From NCBI GenBank assembly GCA_016946835.1, contig JACVTC010000006.1, positions 2,017,001 to 2,081,000 of the forward strand: a stretch of DNA of 64,000 nucleotides, written 5' to 3'. The notes beneath the pieces are model-generated. The model was not told where the DNA came from. It made no database searches and saw nothing but the letters and a program-made list of their open reading frames with translations. The translations under genes and the position numbers were made by a program. Numbering within the stretch: position 1 is the first letter of the stretch; each line of letters begins with the position of its first letter. The stretch is from Neocallimastix lanati (nom. inval.) (taxonomy: Eukaryota > Neocallimastigomycota > Neocallimastigomycetes > Neocallimastigales > Neocallimastigaceae). Positions 13,022 to 25,499 of this stretch are shown one piece after another.

Positions 13022-13357
13022 TGCTATTATTTTTATTTATATTTTATTATAAATGATATTTGTATTTGTTTATTTAATTTTTAATTCATCTAAATTTAAT
13101 ATCACATTATGTTGTAAGATTTCTTGAAAAAAAAAAATTAATATCATTGAAATATATTTCTTATTTTGAACACATTAGGTTGAGTTATAGTTTTTGTTTA
13201 AGTTATATGTTTAAGATTTATATAAGAGTAAACGTTAAAAAAAAAAAACTCCTTTTTTTTTTAATTTTAAAACTTTTGAACATTTATGACAAAAAAAAAT
13301 ATCATTGTTTATATGATCCAAAAAAAAATAAAAAATATAAATATTTATCTTTTGTTA

Positions 13358-13390
13358 TAGCTCAATCTGAGGAGATTGAGACTCTTAATC
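13358..13390 (-). promoter_or_regulatory. Primer-binding site complementary to the 5' half of tRNA-Lys(CUU)
   Basis: Read on the plus strand, these 33 bases resemble eukaryotic tRNA-Lys(CUU) from about position 8 to 40 without gaps: TAGCTCAA for the D-arm, then TTGAGACTCTTAATC for the anticodon arm. I count about six mismatches to a metazoan consensus recalled from general knowledge, mainly in the D-loop. The element strand is therefore complementary to the 5' half of this tRNA, and the LTR begins right after position 40. This fits priming by a tRNA fragment cleaved in the anticodon arm, as known for Drosophila copia with initiator tRNA-Met. It is not a tRNA gene: there is no T-arm or 3' acceptor half. 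Confidence 0.75.
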
Positions 13391-13574
13391 TATTAACTCA
13401 GATGAAAGATTAACAATTCATATTATATTTTCGTATTTATTTATTTATAAAAGTGTTAAGTAAAAATAAAAATAAAAAATACATAATGCTTATTTTATAC
13501 ATTTAGATAATTAATTCTATTGGTTAAATATATTAAATATTAATTCTTATATTTGATATTTATCTCATTTCACA
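13391..13574 (-). repeat. 5' LTR of the intact copia element
   Basis: The 184-base partner of 7684-7867. The promoter and the start of the RNA should lie here, but I cannot place them from sequence alone. It is followed on the plus strand by ATATG (13575-13579), the second half of the target duplication. Confidence 0.9.
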
Positions 13575-13579
13575 ATATG

Positions 13580-13629
13580 TGAACTGAAAAATAAAAATTT
13601 TATTTTTTATTTTATTATTTTTTTTACGA

Positions 13630-13663
<34 letters not shown>

Positions 13664-14229
13664 CTTTTTTACATTTCATTTATTAACTTTTTTGAAGTCA
13701 TTAATAATAATTAATAATCATTTATTTTGTTATTATTTATTTATTTTATTTGATAAAGATATAAAATAAATAAATAACAAATTTGATATAGGCATTTAAA
13801 GAAAGTTGCTATCATAAAATTAATTATGAAAAATAAATATATAAATATATGTAGAAGAAGTGTATTCAGAACATTGACTAATTTAATAATTTTTTTTATT
13901 TTATTTTAACTTGTTAAAATAGTATATATATGGTTAGTTATTACATTATTCACTCTTAGAATAGTATATATTGTTACTAAATATGGCTAGTTATTACATT
14001 ATTCATTCTAAATTTTTATGCTTATTTATAAAATAGTACCATCATCCATTTTATTAACTAATTAACATTTATTATAAATATATATAAAATATGAAAATTT
14101 ATTCTACATAAAATACTAGAAAATAAAATTTTAAACAAAAATATATTTTTACTTTTTTTTTTTTTTACTTTTTTAAAATATAAATATGATTGTTTCTCAT
14201 TAAAAAAAGGTATTAGAATAAATAAACAA

Positions 14230-14267
<38 letters not shown>

Positions 14268-14579
14268 TTTACTTGTAAATGAAATCAGAAAAAAAAAACT
14301 TTACCAATTTTATCTATACTTATTTATTTATTATTTATTCAACGAATAATTTGAAAATTTCAGTTATTTATAATAAAAATTTTCTCTTTTTTTCTTACTT
14401 TAAAATTTATTAATGATTGATAAAAATTGTACGTATATAATTTTATTTATTTATTTATTAATTTAGAACGTGATATATTAATTTTGATTATATTTATTAT
14501 TAAAAGCTTAAAATAGAAATAGTGTCATTTTATTTTATTTTATTCTTTTATTTATTCATTATTATTATTATTATTATTA

Positions 14580-14610
<31 letters not shown>

Positions 14611-14839
14611 GTGTGTGTGATTATGTGTGTGTTGTTACTATTTATTGCTATTTTTATTTAAACAATAATAATACAATTATTGGTTCCTCAATTTTATTCT
14701 ATTTTAAATTTTTATATGGCATTTTTTCTTTTTTTTTTTTTTTTGTAATTTTTTTTTTAAAAAAAAAATACAAAAAAAATTACTCTATTATAAAAATTTT
14801 AAGAATTTCTACTATTAACTTATTTCTATTAAAAAATAT
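13580..14839. other. Gene-free AT-rich stretch
   Basis: Holds homopolymers, (ATT)n near 14560-14580, and a GTGTGTGTG/ATGTGTGTG run near 14608-14632. A short plus-strand open frame here ends over the last exon of the antisense SDH-like gene and looks spurious. Confidence 0.55.
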
Positions 14840-16167
14840 TTATAAAAAGCCGGCTAAACCTGCTGCTAAAATTAATGATGCATAAAAAGTTATTCTATCT
14901 GTTTTTCTAATAAAGTTCTTATTAAATCCCTTAGTAGATTCCCATATCTTTATAATAATACATTTACGTTTATATATATATATATATATGTTAACAAAAT
15001 AATTTTGAAATAATTAAATAATAAAAAATTTCACTTAGAATTATATAGATATGAATTATATTAATAATAAAATATATATTTACTAATTTTTTAAATAAAG
15101 TTAAGGTATAATAGGATAGAGGTGTTCCTATGATTATTTTTGAGATTAATGCTGTCTGAGGAGATAGAGTACTAAGAAATTGTACAACTGATGACCATTG
15201 ATAATTCATAAATGGATAGGATAATGAAAAAATTGTAAATCCTTTTCATTTTATTTTATTTTATTAATTTAATAATAATGGTAGTGCAGTTGTTGTATTA
15301 GTATTATTAAAAATATCAAAAAATAAAAAAAAAAAAAAAAAAAAAAATAAAGTTTTTTAATTTTAATTTTTAAATACATATATATATTACCTGTACATAA
15401 TATGACCCCAATGGAACGGTGAATTATTGAATATTTATGTTGTTTTGAAGACATAGTAGATTTTGGTGAAATTGGACGACCCAATTTTTTTGCTTCTTCA
15501 TAAGGATCTCTCCATACCTTTCTTTTTTCCATATCTAAACGCATTTGTTCTACTCTTGGATCCGAAAATTTAAAAACTTCTTTTGGTTTTTTATGGAAGA
15601 ATCCTACTTTATTTTTTTTTGGATTTTGAATTTGTTTTTTATCATCTTCAATTTTAGCAGTAGCATAATTTCTTTTTTTTTTTTTTTTTTTTTTTAAAGA
15701 AAAAAAAATAAATTTAAATTTATTTAATAAAATTAATTATTTTGTCAAAAGAAATTCAGCAATATATCAATATGTATATATATTTTATTTATATATACCT
15801 TAAAGGTTGATTTAGAATTACTTTTGAACGTAATGAAGTATTTAAAACAATAAATTTTGAATTGGCATTGTTATTCAATATACAACTTATTGAATTAACA
15901 GGTGTGGCAACTTTATCAATTTTATTTGTTTAAATTCAGAAGTTTATAAAATATTATTAAATAAATAAATATATTAATATAATTCAAGGAAATGAATTGT
16001 AAATTTTAATTAAAAAATATGTTATTTTCATCATTTATTTGGGTATATATTCATTTAATAATTGACATTATTTTTTCTCTTTTTCTTTTAAAAAAAAAAT
16101 AATAATATTTTGTTCAATTACTTTTAAATGCTTTTGGGACTACTCGATTTTGAAGAGATAGAAACAT
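14840..16167 (-). CDS. SDH3: Divergent succinate dehydrogenase cytochrome b subunit (SdhC/Sdh3-like), five exons
   Basis: Exons on the minus strand: 16167-16122, 15910-15799, 15671-15391, 15241-15084, 14947-14840, giving 234 residues. All four introns start GT and end AG with matching phases (1, 2, 1, 0). Residues 1-56 are rich in N, S, K and R and end LRNYAT, like a mitochondrial or hydrogenosomal presequence. The core matches the family: GRPISP (117-122), YSIIHRSIGVIL (133-144) for helix 1, IIIGTPLSYYTLTLFKKLIWE (helix 2 and its end), and a last helix ending AAGLAGFL. The quinone-site Ser134 and Arg138 are kept. The haem-ligating His of helix 2 is replaced by Tyr191, and the usual Arg-His pair that follows is Lys-Lys (197-198). 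Family membership is inferred from these motifs; function without haem, perhaps in fumarate reduction, is speculation. Confidence 0.75.
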
Positions 16168-16828
16168 GATTAATCTATTAATTAAAATATATAATTTTAA
16201 AAATTATTATAAAATAATTTAAAAAAAAAATAATAAATAGAATTAAATTGTTTAATAATAATTTTTTAAAAAAAATAACTAAAAAATATTAATTTAACTT
16301 ATATATTGTTATTTCAATGATTAATTATAGTATTAAAAATTATAAATATATAATATCACTATAACACACTACTAGATATCTCTTCTTTTTTTTTTTTTTT
16401 TTTTTTTTTATTTTTAATATATTATTATTTTTATTCTTTTTCTTAATTTTTTTTTTTTTAATATTAAAATGTATAAAAAATTTTTTTGTTTTGGAAATTT
16501 TGATACACGTGATTTTTAAATATATATTTTTTAAATAAATAAATTAACAATAAAATTTTCAAAAAATTTTTTTTTAAAAAAAAAAAAAACGCTTTATATA
16601 TTGTTTTATAATATCTTTATGAATTAGTATTTTTTTTTTTTTTTTTTTATTTATTTGTATAATTTAATTCTACCAGTCGAACCAAGCAAAAAAAAAAATA
16701 ATAATAATTCAATAAAGTTAGCATTAAGTTTATTTTCATTGTCCAAATACTAATTATAATAAAAAATTATTTCATCTTTAATCTCTTCGTTTTTCTAATA
16801 TTTAATATTATTATTTCTCCATTATTAC

Positions 16829-16927
<99 letters not shown>

Positions 16928-17434
16928 ATACTACTACAAGTAAATTATAGAAAATAAAATTTATATATTCTTATATTTAAATTTTTCTCTTTTTTTATAT
17001 TAAAGCAGTTAATATTTCTTCTTTTTTAGTTATATATTTATTTATTAAATACTTTTTATTATTTCTTAATTATGATATAAAATAATAATTTAAATATAAA
17101 TGTATTTTATTATAATTTTTATTTTATTTATTTTTTATTATTATTATTATTATTTTTATTTTTTATTTTTTATTTCTTATTATATTTTATTAAGTACTCA
17201 TTTATATTTTATATATTATTTTAAATTATATGATTTTTATTTATTTATTTATTTTTGTTATTACTAGTTTTAATATGTTTTTTTTTTTTTAAAAAATGTT
17301 AATTAAATTTATAATACTTTTAATAAATTTTATAATTAAAGATATAAATAAAATTTATATTAAAAATCTAACAATGAATATTTAGATGATTTCGAAAACT
17401 TTTTTTTTTTTGTAATTTTTGTAAATTATTTTAC
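16168..17434. other. Intergenic stretch with (ATT)n tract
   Basis: No gene seen. A trinucleotide (ATT)n run occupies about 16826-16922, with long T tracts near 16386-16410 and 16630-16650. Confidence 0.6.
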
Positions 17435-18243
17435 TTAAAATATGAATAGTAAAGCAGCGATAGTAGCAATTATTAAAGATCTCATAACCCATTGTTGTGA
17501 TATTTTAGAAGCATCATTACTAAAACGATAATCACCTAAACCTTCACAGTTTTGAGAGAAATATCTAAATACAACATTATTATTTTCATCTCTATTAATT
17601 ACCCAAACTAAATCGTAACGTTTACTTGGATATTTTGGAGCAATTTGATATTTCATACCGAAATTAATTAAAAAATTCTTTATTTCATCGTGATTCCATG
17701 AAACTAAAACTGGGAAAGCATTAGCATCTAAATTACCAATATCTTTACTTAATTCATCAAGTTGAAATGAAGTAAAGGAATTGTTAATAGTTAAACCTAA
17801 TTTTCTTGCAAGTGGAGCTACGGTTTCAATTTGACGACGAGAATCTGGAATAGTTTCATCCTTCTTTGAAGCTTTTTGGGCATAAATAGTTTTTGGAGTT
17901 ATAGTATTATTAGCAATAAATAATTCTCTAATACATTCTGCTCTACGCCAACCCATTGCTGATAAATCCTATAATAAAGTAATAAATATTAGTTAATTAA
18001 TATTCATAATCTCTATTTTTTTTTCTAAATTATTTTCAATTATTTTATTTTTTAAATTTAAATATTTTATTAATAACACTTTAAATTCTAAAAATATTAT
18101 TCTCTTACATTTCCAGATGGTGGTTTTTCAGCATGACGAATTAAATAAACTTCCCCTTTTGGAGAAATTTTTTCTGTTAATATAGCAGTAGTAGAATTAA
18201 TATAAAGAAGACAAACAATAACTAAAAATAAAATCTTGTTCAT
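17435..18243 (-). CDS. Secreted, probably GPI-anchored histidine-phosphatase-like protein, two exons
   Basis: Exon 1 is 18243-18109 and exon 2 is 17968-17435, joined in phase 0 across a 140-base intron (AAT|GTAAGA ... TTATAG), giving 222 residues. Residues 1-20 form a signal peptide ending STTA. LIRHAEKP (34-41) is the RHG-type motif of the histidine phosphatase (phosphoglycerate-mutase-like) superfamily, with His37 the likely phospho-acceptor. GWRRA (51-55) follows as usual. SWNHDEI with His138 fits the second catalytic His. The last 15 or so residues are hydrophobic after a polar stretch, which suggests a GPI signal or a tail anchor. The substrate is unknown; the superfamily covers phosphatases, phytases and mutases. 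The protein is short for a secreted acid phosphatase. Confidence 0.75.
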
Positions 18244-20380
18244 GTTGATTATATATTTTTTTCAATAAAACAAATGTATAATAATAATATTGTGGTTGAT
18301 TTTTCTTCAATATATAATTTTTTTTCTTTAATTGTCTTTTAATATATTTATTCCTTAATAAAATATTTACTCTTTTATTTAAAATAGAAATATTCAAATC
18401 TATAAATATAAAAATAAAATAAACGTTAATATAAAATAAAAATAAAAAATATATATATATAAATATATATTATTAAAAATTCAATATCTCAATTATTTTT
18501 AAAATATAATATAAAGAAAAAAAAATTATTTTTTTTTTCTTTATCATTCCAAAATTCTTTTTTATTATTATTACTATTATTATTATATTTAGATACTTTT
18601 TGTTTGTTTTATTAATAACTTATTACATCATCTTTAAATATTTATTTATTAAATTTTTGTTATTGTTTTCATATCTATATCAATATTTTTTGTTATTTCT
18701 TTCTTTTATATATATATTGATTTAATCTTTATTTAAATAAATTCAATTAAAAATGATTTATGGTTTAATTCATTTTCAACATGATACTTATTTTTTATTT
18801 TATTAAAAAAAAAAGATATTCTTTATTTGATTTTTTTAATTTTAATGTATTGATTTATTTCTGTTAGAATTTTTTTTTTTTTTTTTTTTTTTATTTTATT
18901 GATTTGTTTTGTTTATTTATTTAATTATAACTTCTATGATTTCATACTTTATTATATGATCTTGTGTTTGATTATTCTGAATTACTTAATAACAATTCAT
19001 TGTTTTATTTTTTATTAATAAAATTTTCAATATATTGCAGTATAACAAAACTTATATTTAAAATTTTCATATATTTAATATTATTTTTATTTACTTTTTT
19101 TTATAAAAAAATTTCGTTACTTTGAAATCTCTATTTTCAATATAAGAATTGAAAAATAAACTTAATATTATCTTTTTTACTTTAACTTTTTGTTTAAGAG
19201 AAAAAAAAAAAAAAAAAAATATGTATATATATATATTAAATGTTAAATTATATAATTTAATATAATAAATATGAATTGAGTGATTTTATAATTTTTTTTT
19301 TATTATTATTTATTATAGGTGTAATACTAATTAATAAATTTATTTAAATCATTTATTGAATTATGAATATGTTATTTATATTTATTTATTTATGGGTATA
19401 AATAATTTATAAATTTTTAATTTATTTATTTATTTATTATTTGTCTATTTATTTTTATATTAAACTTCGTTATAGTATTAAATTATAATTGATTATACAA
19501 AAAAGTTCATTAACTTAATAATATATTATTAATATATGATTTGATATATTATAGATTTTGATTATAAATAAATAAATAAAGGGATTACAACCAAATAAAA
19601 GACACAATATATTATGCTACATATTTGTATTTAGATTCATCCACTATAGCATATATTATGGTATTCTTATCATATATTTCGAATATACCCTGAATAAACA
19701 AGAAAAGTTTTATGTTTGATTGAAAAAGTTAAAACGTTTTATATAACAGAATTTTCAATTATATTATATATTAAATAATATTGATATAGAGGAAAGAAGT
19801 ATATTCATTAATATATTATTCAATTCAAAATATTCAACGGTTTCGAAAAGTTTATTAAATAAAAATCCAGAACCTTATTAACTAAAAGATAGGGTTACTA
19901 ATTATTCATTTTGACATATATTAGTATATATTCTAATAAACATAATTATTTAATAATTATAATATATTGTGCTACATTTTATTTTATAATTTCTTATACT
20001 TCTTTAGTATTTAATTAAAAATTTTTAATTCAATTATAATATAAAACTTTAGTTTTTAATATATAATAATATATGTAGCATTATATTGATAATATATGCT
20101 ATTAAATGACGTATTCAAAGAAAATATCTAATTTATTATTTATTATTTATTTATTTATTATTTATTATTTATTATTTATTTATTTATTTATTTATTATTT
20201 ATTTATTTATTATTTATTTATTTATTAAAAATATTGTTTATTTGAGATAATAAAACTTTTTTGTCAATTTTTTTGCAGAATCTTCTAAATTCATCATAAT
20301 ACAAATATTTATATATTTATATATTATATATTTATAATATATAATGTTTTTATGTTCAAAAAAAATATACTTAATATTTA
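18244..20380. other. Intergenic AT-rich stretch with TTATTTA microsatellites
   Basis: No protein-like frame seen. Near 19605-19680, 19965-19980 and 20070-20100 there are loosely related segments reading ATATATTATGCTACAT or its inverse. A run of TTTATTA-type units lies at about 20125-20225. Confidence 0.5.
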
Positions 20381-20389
20381 TTAGTTTTT

Positions 20390-23300
20390 TATTATATATA
20401 TTAAATTAATATTTATTATATATTTTAATTATATCACGATTTTATTATATGTAGTATTACATAAATGTTTAATGTACGTCATACATGCGCCATATTTCAA
20501 TTTATAATAATTGATATAATAATTTATAGTATTTATACATAAAATTTATATGTATTATTTTGTTTGATAAAAAAAAAAAAAAAAAAACTAGAAAGAATGA
20601 TGTTTCTAAATTTTTCATTATAGTAGAATTAAGATATTTGGTAAAACCGTCAACTAAATTATATTCTGAACTAGATCTCTAATTTTATGATATTTTAAGT
20701 AAATTTACTTTAAATTTATAGCTTTTGTTTTCGCAATTATAAATTGCAGCTTTATTATCTGAATTAATTGTCATATTATTTGTACTTTTAATTTTTTATT
20801 ATTAATTGGAATCATGTTGGAGCATGGCTTTAATTTATCTATATGGAATTTTTTAAATATATCGTTCAAATATCTCATTTGATAGATTAAATATAACTAC
20901 TATAAAATCAACATAACCTGTATCAGTTATATCAAATTAACCTTTTAATAGTCTTTTTAACTTTTAAAATTTCATTATTTTCACCTGTGATGAATATATC
21001 ATCAGTATATGCACCCAAGAAGACAGATTATTTTATTATATGCATTCCTTTTAACATACAGACAAAGTTCACTTAACAGTCTTTTAAACTTCATATCAAC
21101 TAGAGCTTTATTTAAAGTGTCATTCCTCATGCATCCTGCCTGTTTAAGGCCATATAAAGTTTTGTCTAACTTACAATATTTCATTCCTTGATGGTTGTCG
21201 CCTTCTGGTAGTTCCATATATATGTTTTCATTTAGTTCAGCATTTAAATAAGCTGCCTTGATATCTAATTGATGTATGTTATAATTATTCTTTTCAGCTA
21301 TTAATGTAATGATTCTAATTATATCTTGCTTTAGAATAGGTGCTTATATTTCTTTATAATTTATTCAATGTTACTGAGTAAAACCACGTGTTACAAATCT
21401 TGCCTTTTTCTTATATACTCTGCCAATAGTATCGTGTTTGTTTTTGAATACCTAATGAGTAGAAATAACGTTAACACCTCTAAAAAACTTCTTAATAGGT
21501 GTATAAACATTTATTCTCCTCATATTACTTAATTCATTATTAATATCTGTGGCCCACTCATCTTTATCTTTTCGAGAGAAAATATCCTGATAAGAAGTTG
21601 ATTCATCAGATTCTTTCTTCATATCAACAGTCATGAATACATTATTTTCCATGATTTCATCGATAAAGAAAGATTTATACTTTTTACTCTCATAGTTAAC
21701 CTATATTACATTTATATATACGATTATATTTTTCTTTTTTCTAAGTTTTTTTTTTATATTCAATAATACTGGATTCGCTGAAAACTGATTAATTAATTAT
21801 TGTATCATTGCTATCTAATATATCTTCAATGTTAAATGTTTTTATATTTCTTACGTACTTCAGAATTATTTCTTTTATTTTTTTTCTTTTCCTAATCACT
21901 CTTAAAGAAGAAACATTATTATCATTATTTTTAGTATTATTTGCTTATTTAGTTTTATCATTTAAAATATTTAAATTTGAATTTGAATTTTCAAAATTGT
22001 CATTAAAGTCATCTGAATTTATTTTTGAAAATTCACTCACTGAATTAAAAACATCTTTGGAATTATTTAAATTAATGGAATTAATTTGTTTATCTTCATT
22101 TGAATTTTTGTTTTTAAAATTAGAATTAATTTGTTTATTTTTATTTGAAATTTCGGATTTGTTTACCTTCATACTTTCCAAAGAATGGTTACTCTTATTT
22201 TTATTTTTAATATTGGAATCCTTTGAATGGTTATTTTTATTAAAGAGCTTATAGTTATCTTTATGTTTATCTTCATTCATGAATTTAGAATTATTTTTGT
22301 GTTTATTCGTTTTCTTAGTTTTAATTTCTTTTTCTTTTGAACTTGGATTATTTTTACTTTATTGTTATTATAATCATATATTTTATATTCAGTTGGATTT
22401 AAATTGTCATATTCAATAAATATACCAGGGAGGGTAGAGTTACGAAATTTCTTTCTAAATTTTTTTGGAACATAATAAAAACATTTACAACCAAATACTT
22501 CATATTTATTTTAATTTATTCTTTTATCAAATAATACTTCAAAGGGGACTTTATTGTTGTTTCCTTTGCGAGGTATATTATAATATATATAATTTGCTGT
22601 GGAAACAGAATCTTCCCAAAATCTACGACTTATTTTTGCAATCTTCAAGCACGGCACTATCATTACTAATAACTGTTCCATTAAGCCTTTCAACCCTTCC
22701 GTTTTGTTGTGAATAAAAAGGTACTTTAAGTTGATGAACAATACCATCATTATTAAAAAATTCTCTAAATTTAGAATTCGTAAATTCAAGTGCATTAACC
22801 GTTTTAATATATTTTATAGTTTTATTAAATATATTTTTTATTTTATTATATCATATAATGAAAGCATCAAAGGTTATATTCCTAATCCTTTGATTTTAGA
22901 AATATAATCCATCCACAACCAGAATAATCATCTAAAATGGTGAGGAAATATTTATTACCATATATAGATGGTTCTGACGAGCTCACAAGATCCATGTGAA
23001 TTAATTCAAAAGTGCCTTTAATTTTATTTCCAGATCTAGGATATTGAAAATTTTTTAAGTTTTGCCCTTGAGCAAATAGAACACTTTTGTTTAATGGATA
23101 TATCCTATAGTTTCTCTTTTATAAGGTCAATATTAAAATGACCTAGTCTTCTATGCCATAATTTAAGAATGTTTTTATTTGATGCTTTTTCTAAATTAAT
23201 AACAAATGATAGTTTTTTGTTAAAATTCAAATTTCTTAAAGTTGTATATAATTTGTATGTCTTTGAATCATTTGAAAATATTGTACAAGTTTTGTTCTTT

Positions 23301-24993
23301 ACTTTGTTATACAATGTAACGTAATTTTTGTTATTGTATTTATAAAAAATTATTGTATAATTTTTATTTATAAGTTGATTAATAGGGATGAGATTTCTTT
23401 TGAATTCTGGAACATATAAAACATTATAAAGTTTGATCTTTGTATTGTTAATGTATCCAATGTATTGTCCAATAGATTTCGCTATGATATATTCCCCCGT
23501 AGCAAAGTAGATTAATCTATGTATCTTTTTGATAATAGTAAGTATAAGTATATTTACTATATTTACATCATTTATTATATGATATGATGTACCAGAATCC
23601 AATTTCCAATATTGTACACTATTATTATTGAAATATTTTGTATATTGTCAACAGAATAGTATCGATAACTATGTTGCAATATATCTTAAGTTATCTAAAA
23701 ATTTATGCGTTTGTTTTTGTTGAATTTTTGATTCTTTTGTTTACTTTTGTTATTATTCAGAACTATGGCTAAATTATTTTGATTTTCCTCATTATTATTA
23801 TAATCAGCTGTAAATGCTTCTGAATAAGAATCATCATATCCCTTTATCTTATACATTATTAGCTATGGTATCTCCTCCTTTTTTTGTATCTTTTGTTGTG
23901 ATTGGGAGATTGATGTTCACTTTTTATTTATATATTTAATTTTACATTTCCTTTTTATTTGTTTATCAGGACAATATTATGCAGTCCTCTTTTATTTCAT
24001 TTATAGCAAATAACATTAAGTTTTATTTTTTTCTATTGAAATTATTTTATTTTTTAAAATTATTATTATTATTACTGTATAGTGCCATACCTTGTGTTTT
24101 CTTGATTTGTTTATCTTTCAATTGCTTTAATCTTGGTACGGACTTTATCATATGGGCGCAACACTTACCACAGTCATCTTGATATTCCATCATATTTATC
24201 TTGGACTGAATATCATCAGGTAAAGTAGACCATAAATAATCAATTTTTTTTTCATCTGAGGATGGTTCTGCGTTCAATTCCTTTAATTTATTGAATTTAT
24301 TTATCATATTTGAACTAAATTAATTGAAATCTTCATTTCTATCATATTTCATTTCATCTAATTTACTTTTTATTTCGGTCATCAATGCATTGTTGCTTTT
24401 CTTAAAACTAATTTTGATGCTATGCCAAATGTCATAAAAAGACTTCTCTTCAAAGCCTACCTTCTTGAGTAATTCGTCAGATATATTTTTGCTAATAAGC
24501 CATTTGGCATTACTATCTTCTTTAATCATATCTTTAGTTATTTTCTTTTTGTAATATTAATCACTGGTTCCAATTACTAAACGTCATAGTAGTCACAATC
24601 AATTTCCAGCTTCTTGAATGAGTCGTTTGAATTGTTTGTTATGAATTTGTCAATTTTGAAGTTTGACATTTTAAATTGAAATTTCAAAAATAATTAAATA
24701 TACTAATTTTGTTATTTTTAAATATACTGTATAATATTTTTAACACTCAAACTAAGACTCTTAATCTATTATAATTAAACATTTCAAATTTCGTAATCTC
24801 ATATTTTATTTATTATTTTTATTAATATTTTTATTGTGTATCTAATATTATAGTTAACTACTTATTTTTTTAATAATTATTTTTTAATATTTTTTATATA
24901 TTTTTTACTACATAAATTTTAATTATATCACCATTTTATTTTATGTGATATTACATAAATGTTTTATGTATATCATACATGCGCCATATTACA
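20390..24993 (-). mobile_element. Decayed copia retrotransposon, copy 2
   Basis: Broken minus-strand copy of a relative of the intact element. Gag-like pieces lie near 24529-24047. A protease start (DSGTS) and a GAG-pre-integrase end (LWHRRLGHFN) lie in 23602-23105. Integrase lies in about 23040-22510 with the first Asp (HMDL) and the Glu (GRVERLNG) kept but the middle Asp changed. A Ser/Asn/Lys-rich linker is at 22280-21945, reverse transcriptase at about 21652-20960 (LDIKAAYLNA, YTDDIF) and an RNase H end near 20760-20600. The 5' LTR runs from 24767, directly after a tRNA-Lys-like GACTCTTAATC primer site (24756-24766), to about 24993. The 3' LTR is recognisable only at about 20390-20499 (shared CATACATGCGCCATATT). 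Many stops and frameshifts; not functional. LTR edges are approximate. Confidence 0.8.
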
Positions 24994-25012
24994 ATTTATA
25001 TAATAATTGTAA

Positions 25013-25499
25013 CGAAGTCTAAAGTTAGTATAACAGATACATGGTTAATTAAACGATACTTATCCAAGGATATTATGGTGGTAATGTAATGTATCCTAAA
25101 ACAGTTAGAAATCTTAGCGAATCAAAGGAAATCTTAGTTTAGTTTTATTAGTTAAGTAGACAACTATATATTTTATTAAAAAATTATTCAATAGAACTAA
25201 AAACATTAATTTAACAAATATTATAAGCTTTATATTAATTAAGCCTCTGCATTAGCATGCTTAAATTTAAATTTAATTTTAATAATTTCTATTTTTAGAT
25301 AAATAATCAGTATAAATATTTAGTTAAGAAAAAATTGTTAAACGTCAACGCACACAATTTTTCTTTAAAACTTATTAAACAAATTTTTTATAATTTTTTC
25401 TTGATTTATAAAATGGTTGTTATTTTTAATGCTTGATATAATTTATTTTAATAAAAAAATAAATAAAATTCTTATTTAATTTCCTAGATTTATTTTAAT
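25013..25499. other. Spacer between two copia remnants
   Basis: A slightly less AT-rich stretch (25013-25160) with no recognisable frame, then ordinary AT-rich sequence. Confidence 0.4.

Larger units (their letters stand above)
7684..13574 (-). mobile_element. Intact Ty1/copia LTR retrotransposon, 5.9 kb
   Basis: A complete element on the minus strand. It has 184-base LTRs at 13391-13574 (5') and 7684-7867 (3') that look identical, a primer-binding site directly inside the 5' LTR, a leader with a hairpin-forming minisatellite, a single 1473-residue Gag-Pol frame (12354-7933), and a G-rich polypurine tract (GAGGGGGAG on the element strand, 7868-7876) directly before the 3' LTR. ATATG flanks both ends (7679-7683 and 13575-13579), a 5-base target-site duplication. 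Identical LTRs and an open frame suggest a recent, possibly still competent insertion. The order protease, integrase, reverse transcriptase, RNase H defines the Ty1/copia superfamily. Confidence 0.93.

Noticed and set aside
13358-13393. A tRNA-Lys gene
   Set aside because: Only the 5' half is present, the D-loop is altered, and it sits exactly at the LTR inner edge; it is a primer-binding site.
21808-22280. Two opposing frames at 21808-22280 as separate genes
   Set aside because: They are the Ser/Asn/Lys-rich linker between integrase and reverse transcriptase of decayed copia copy 2 and its complement.
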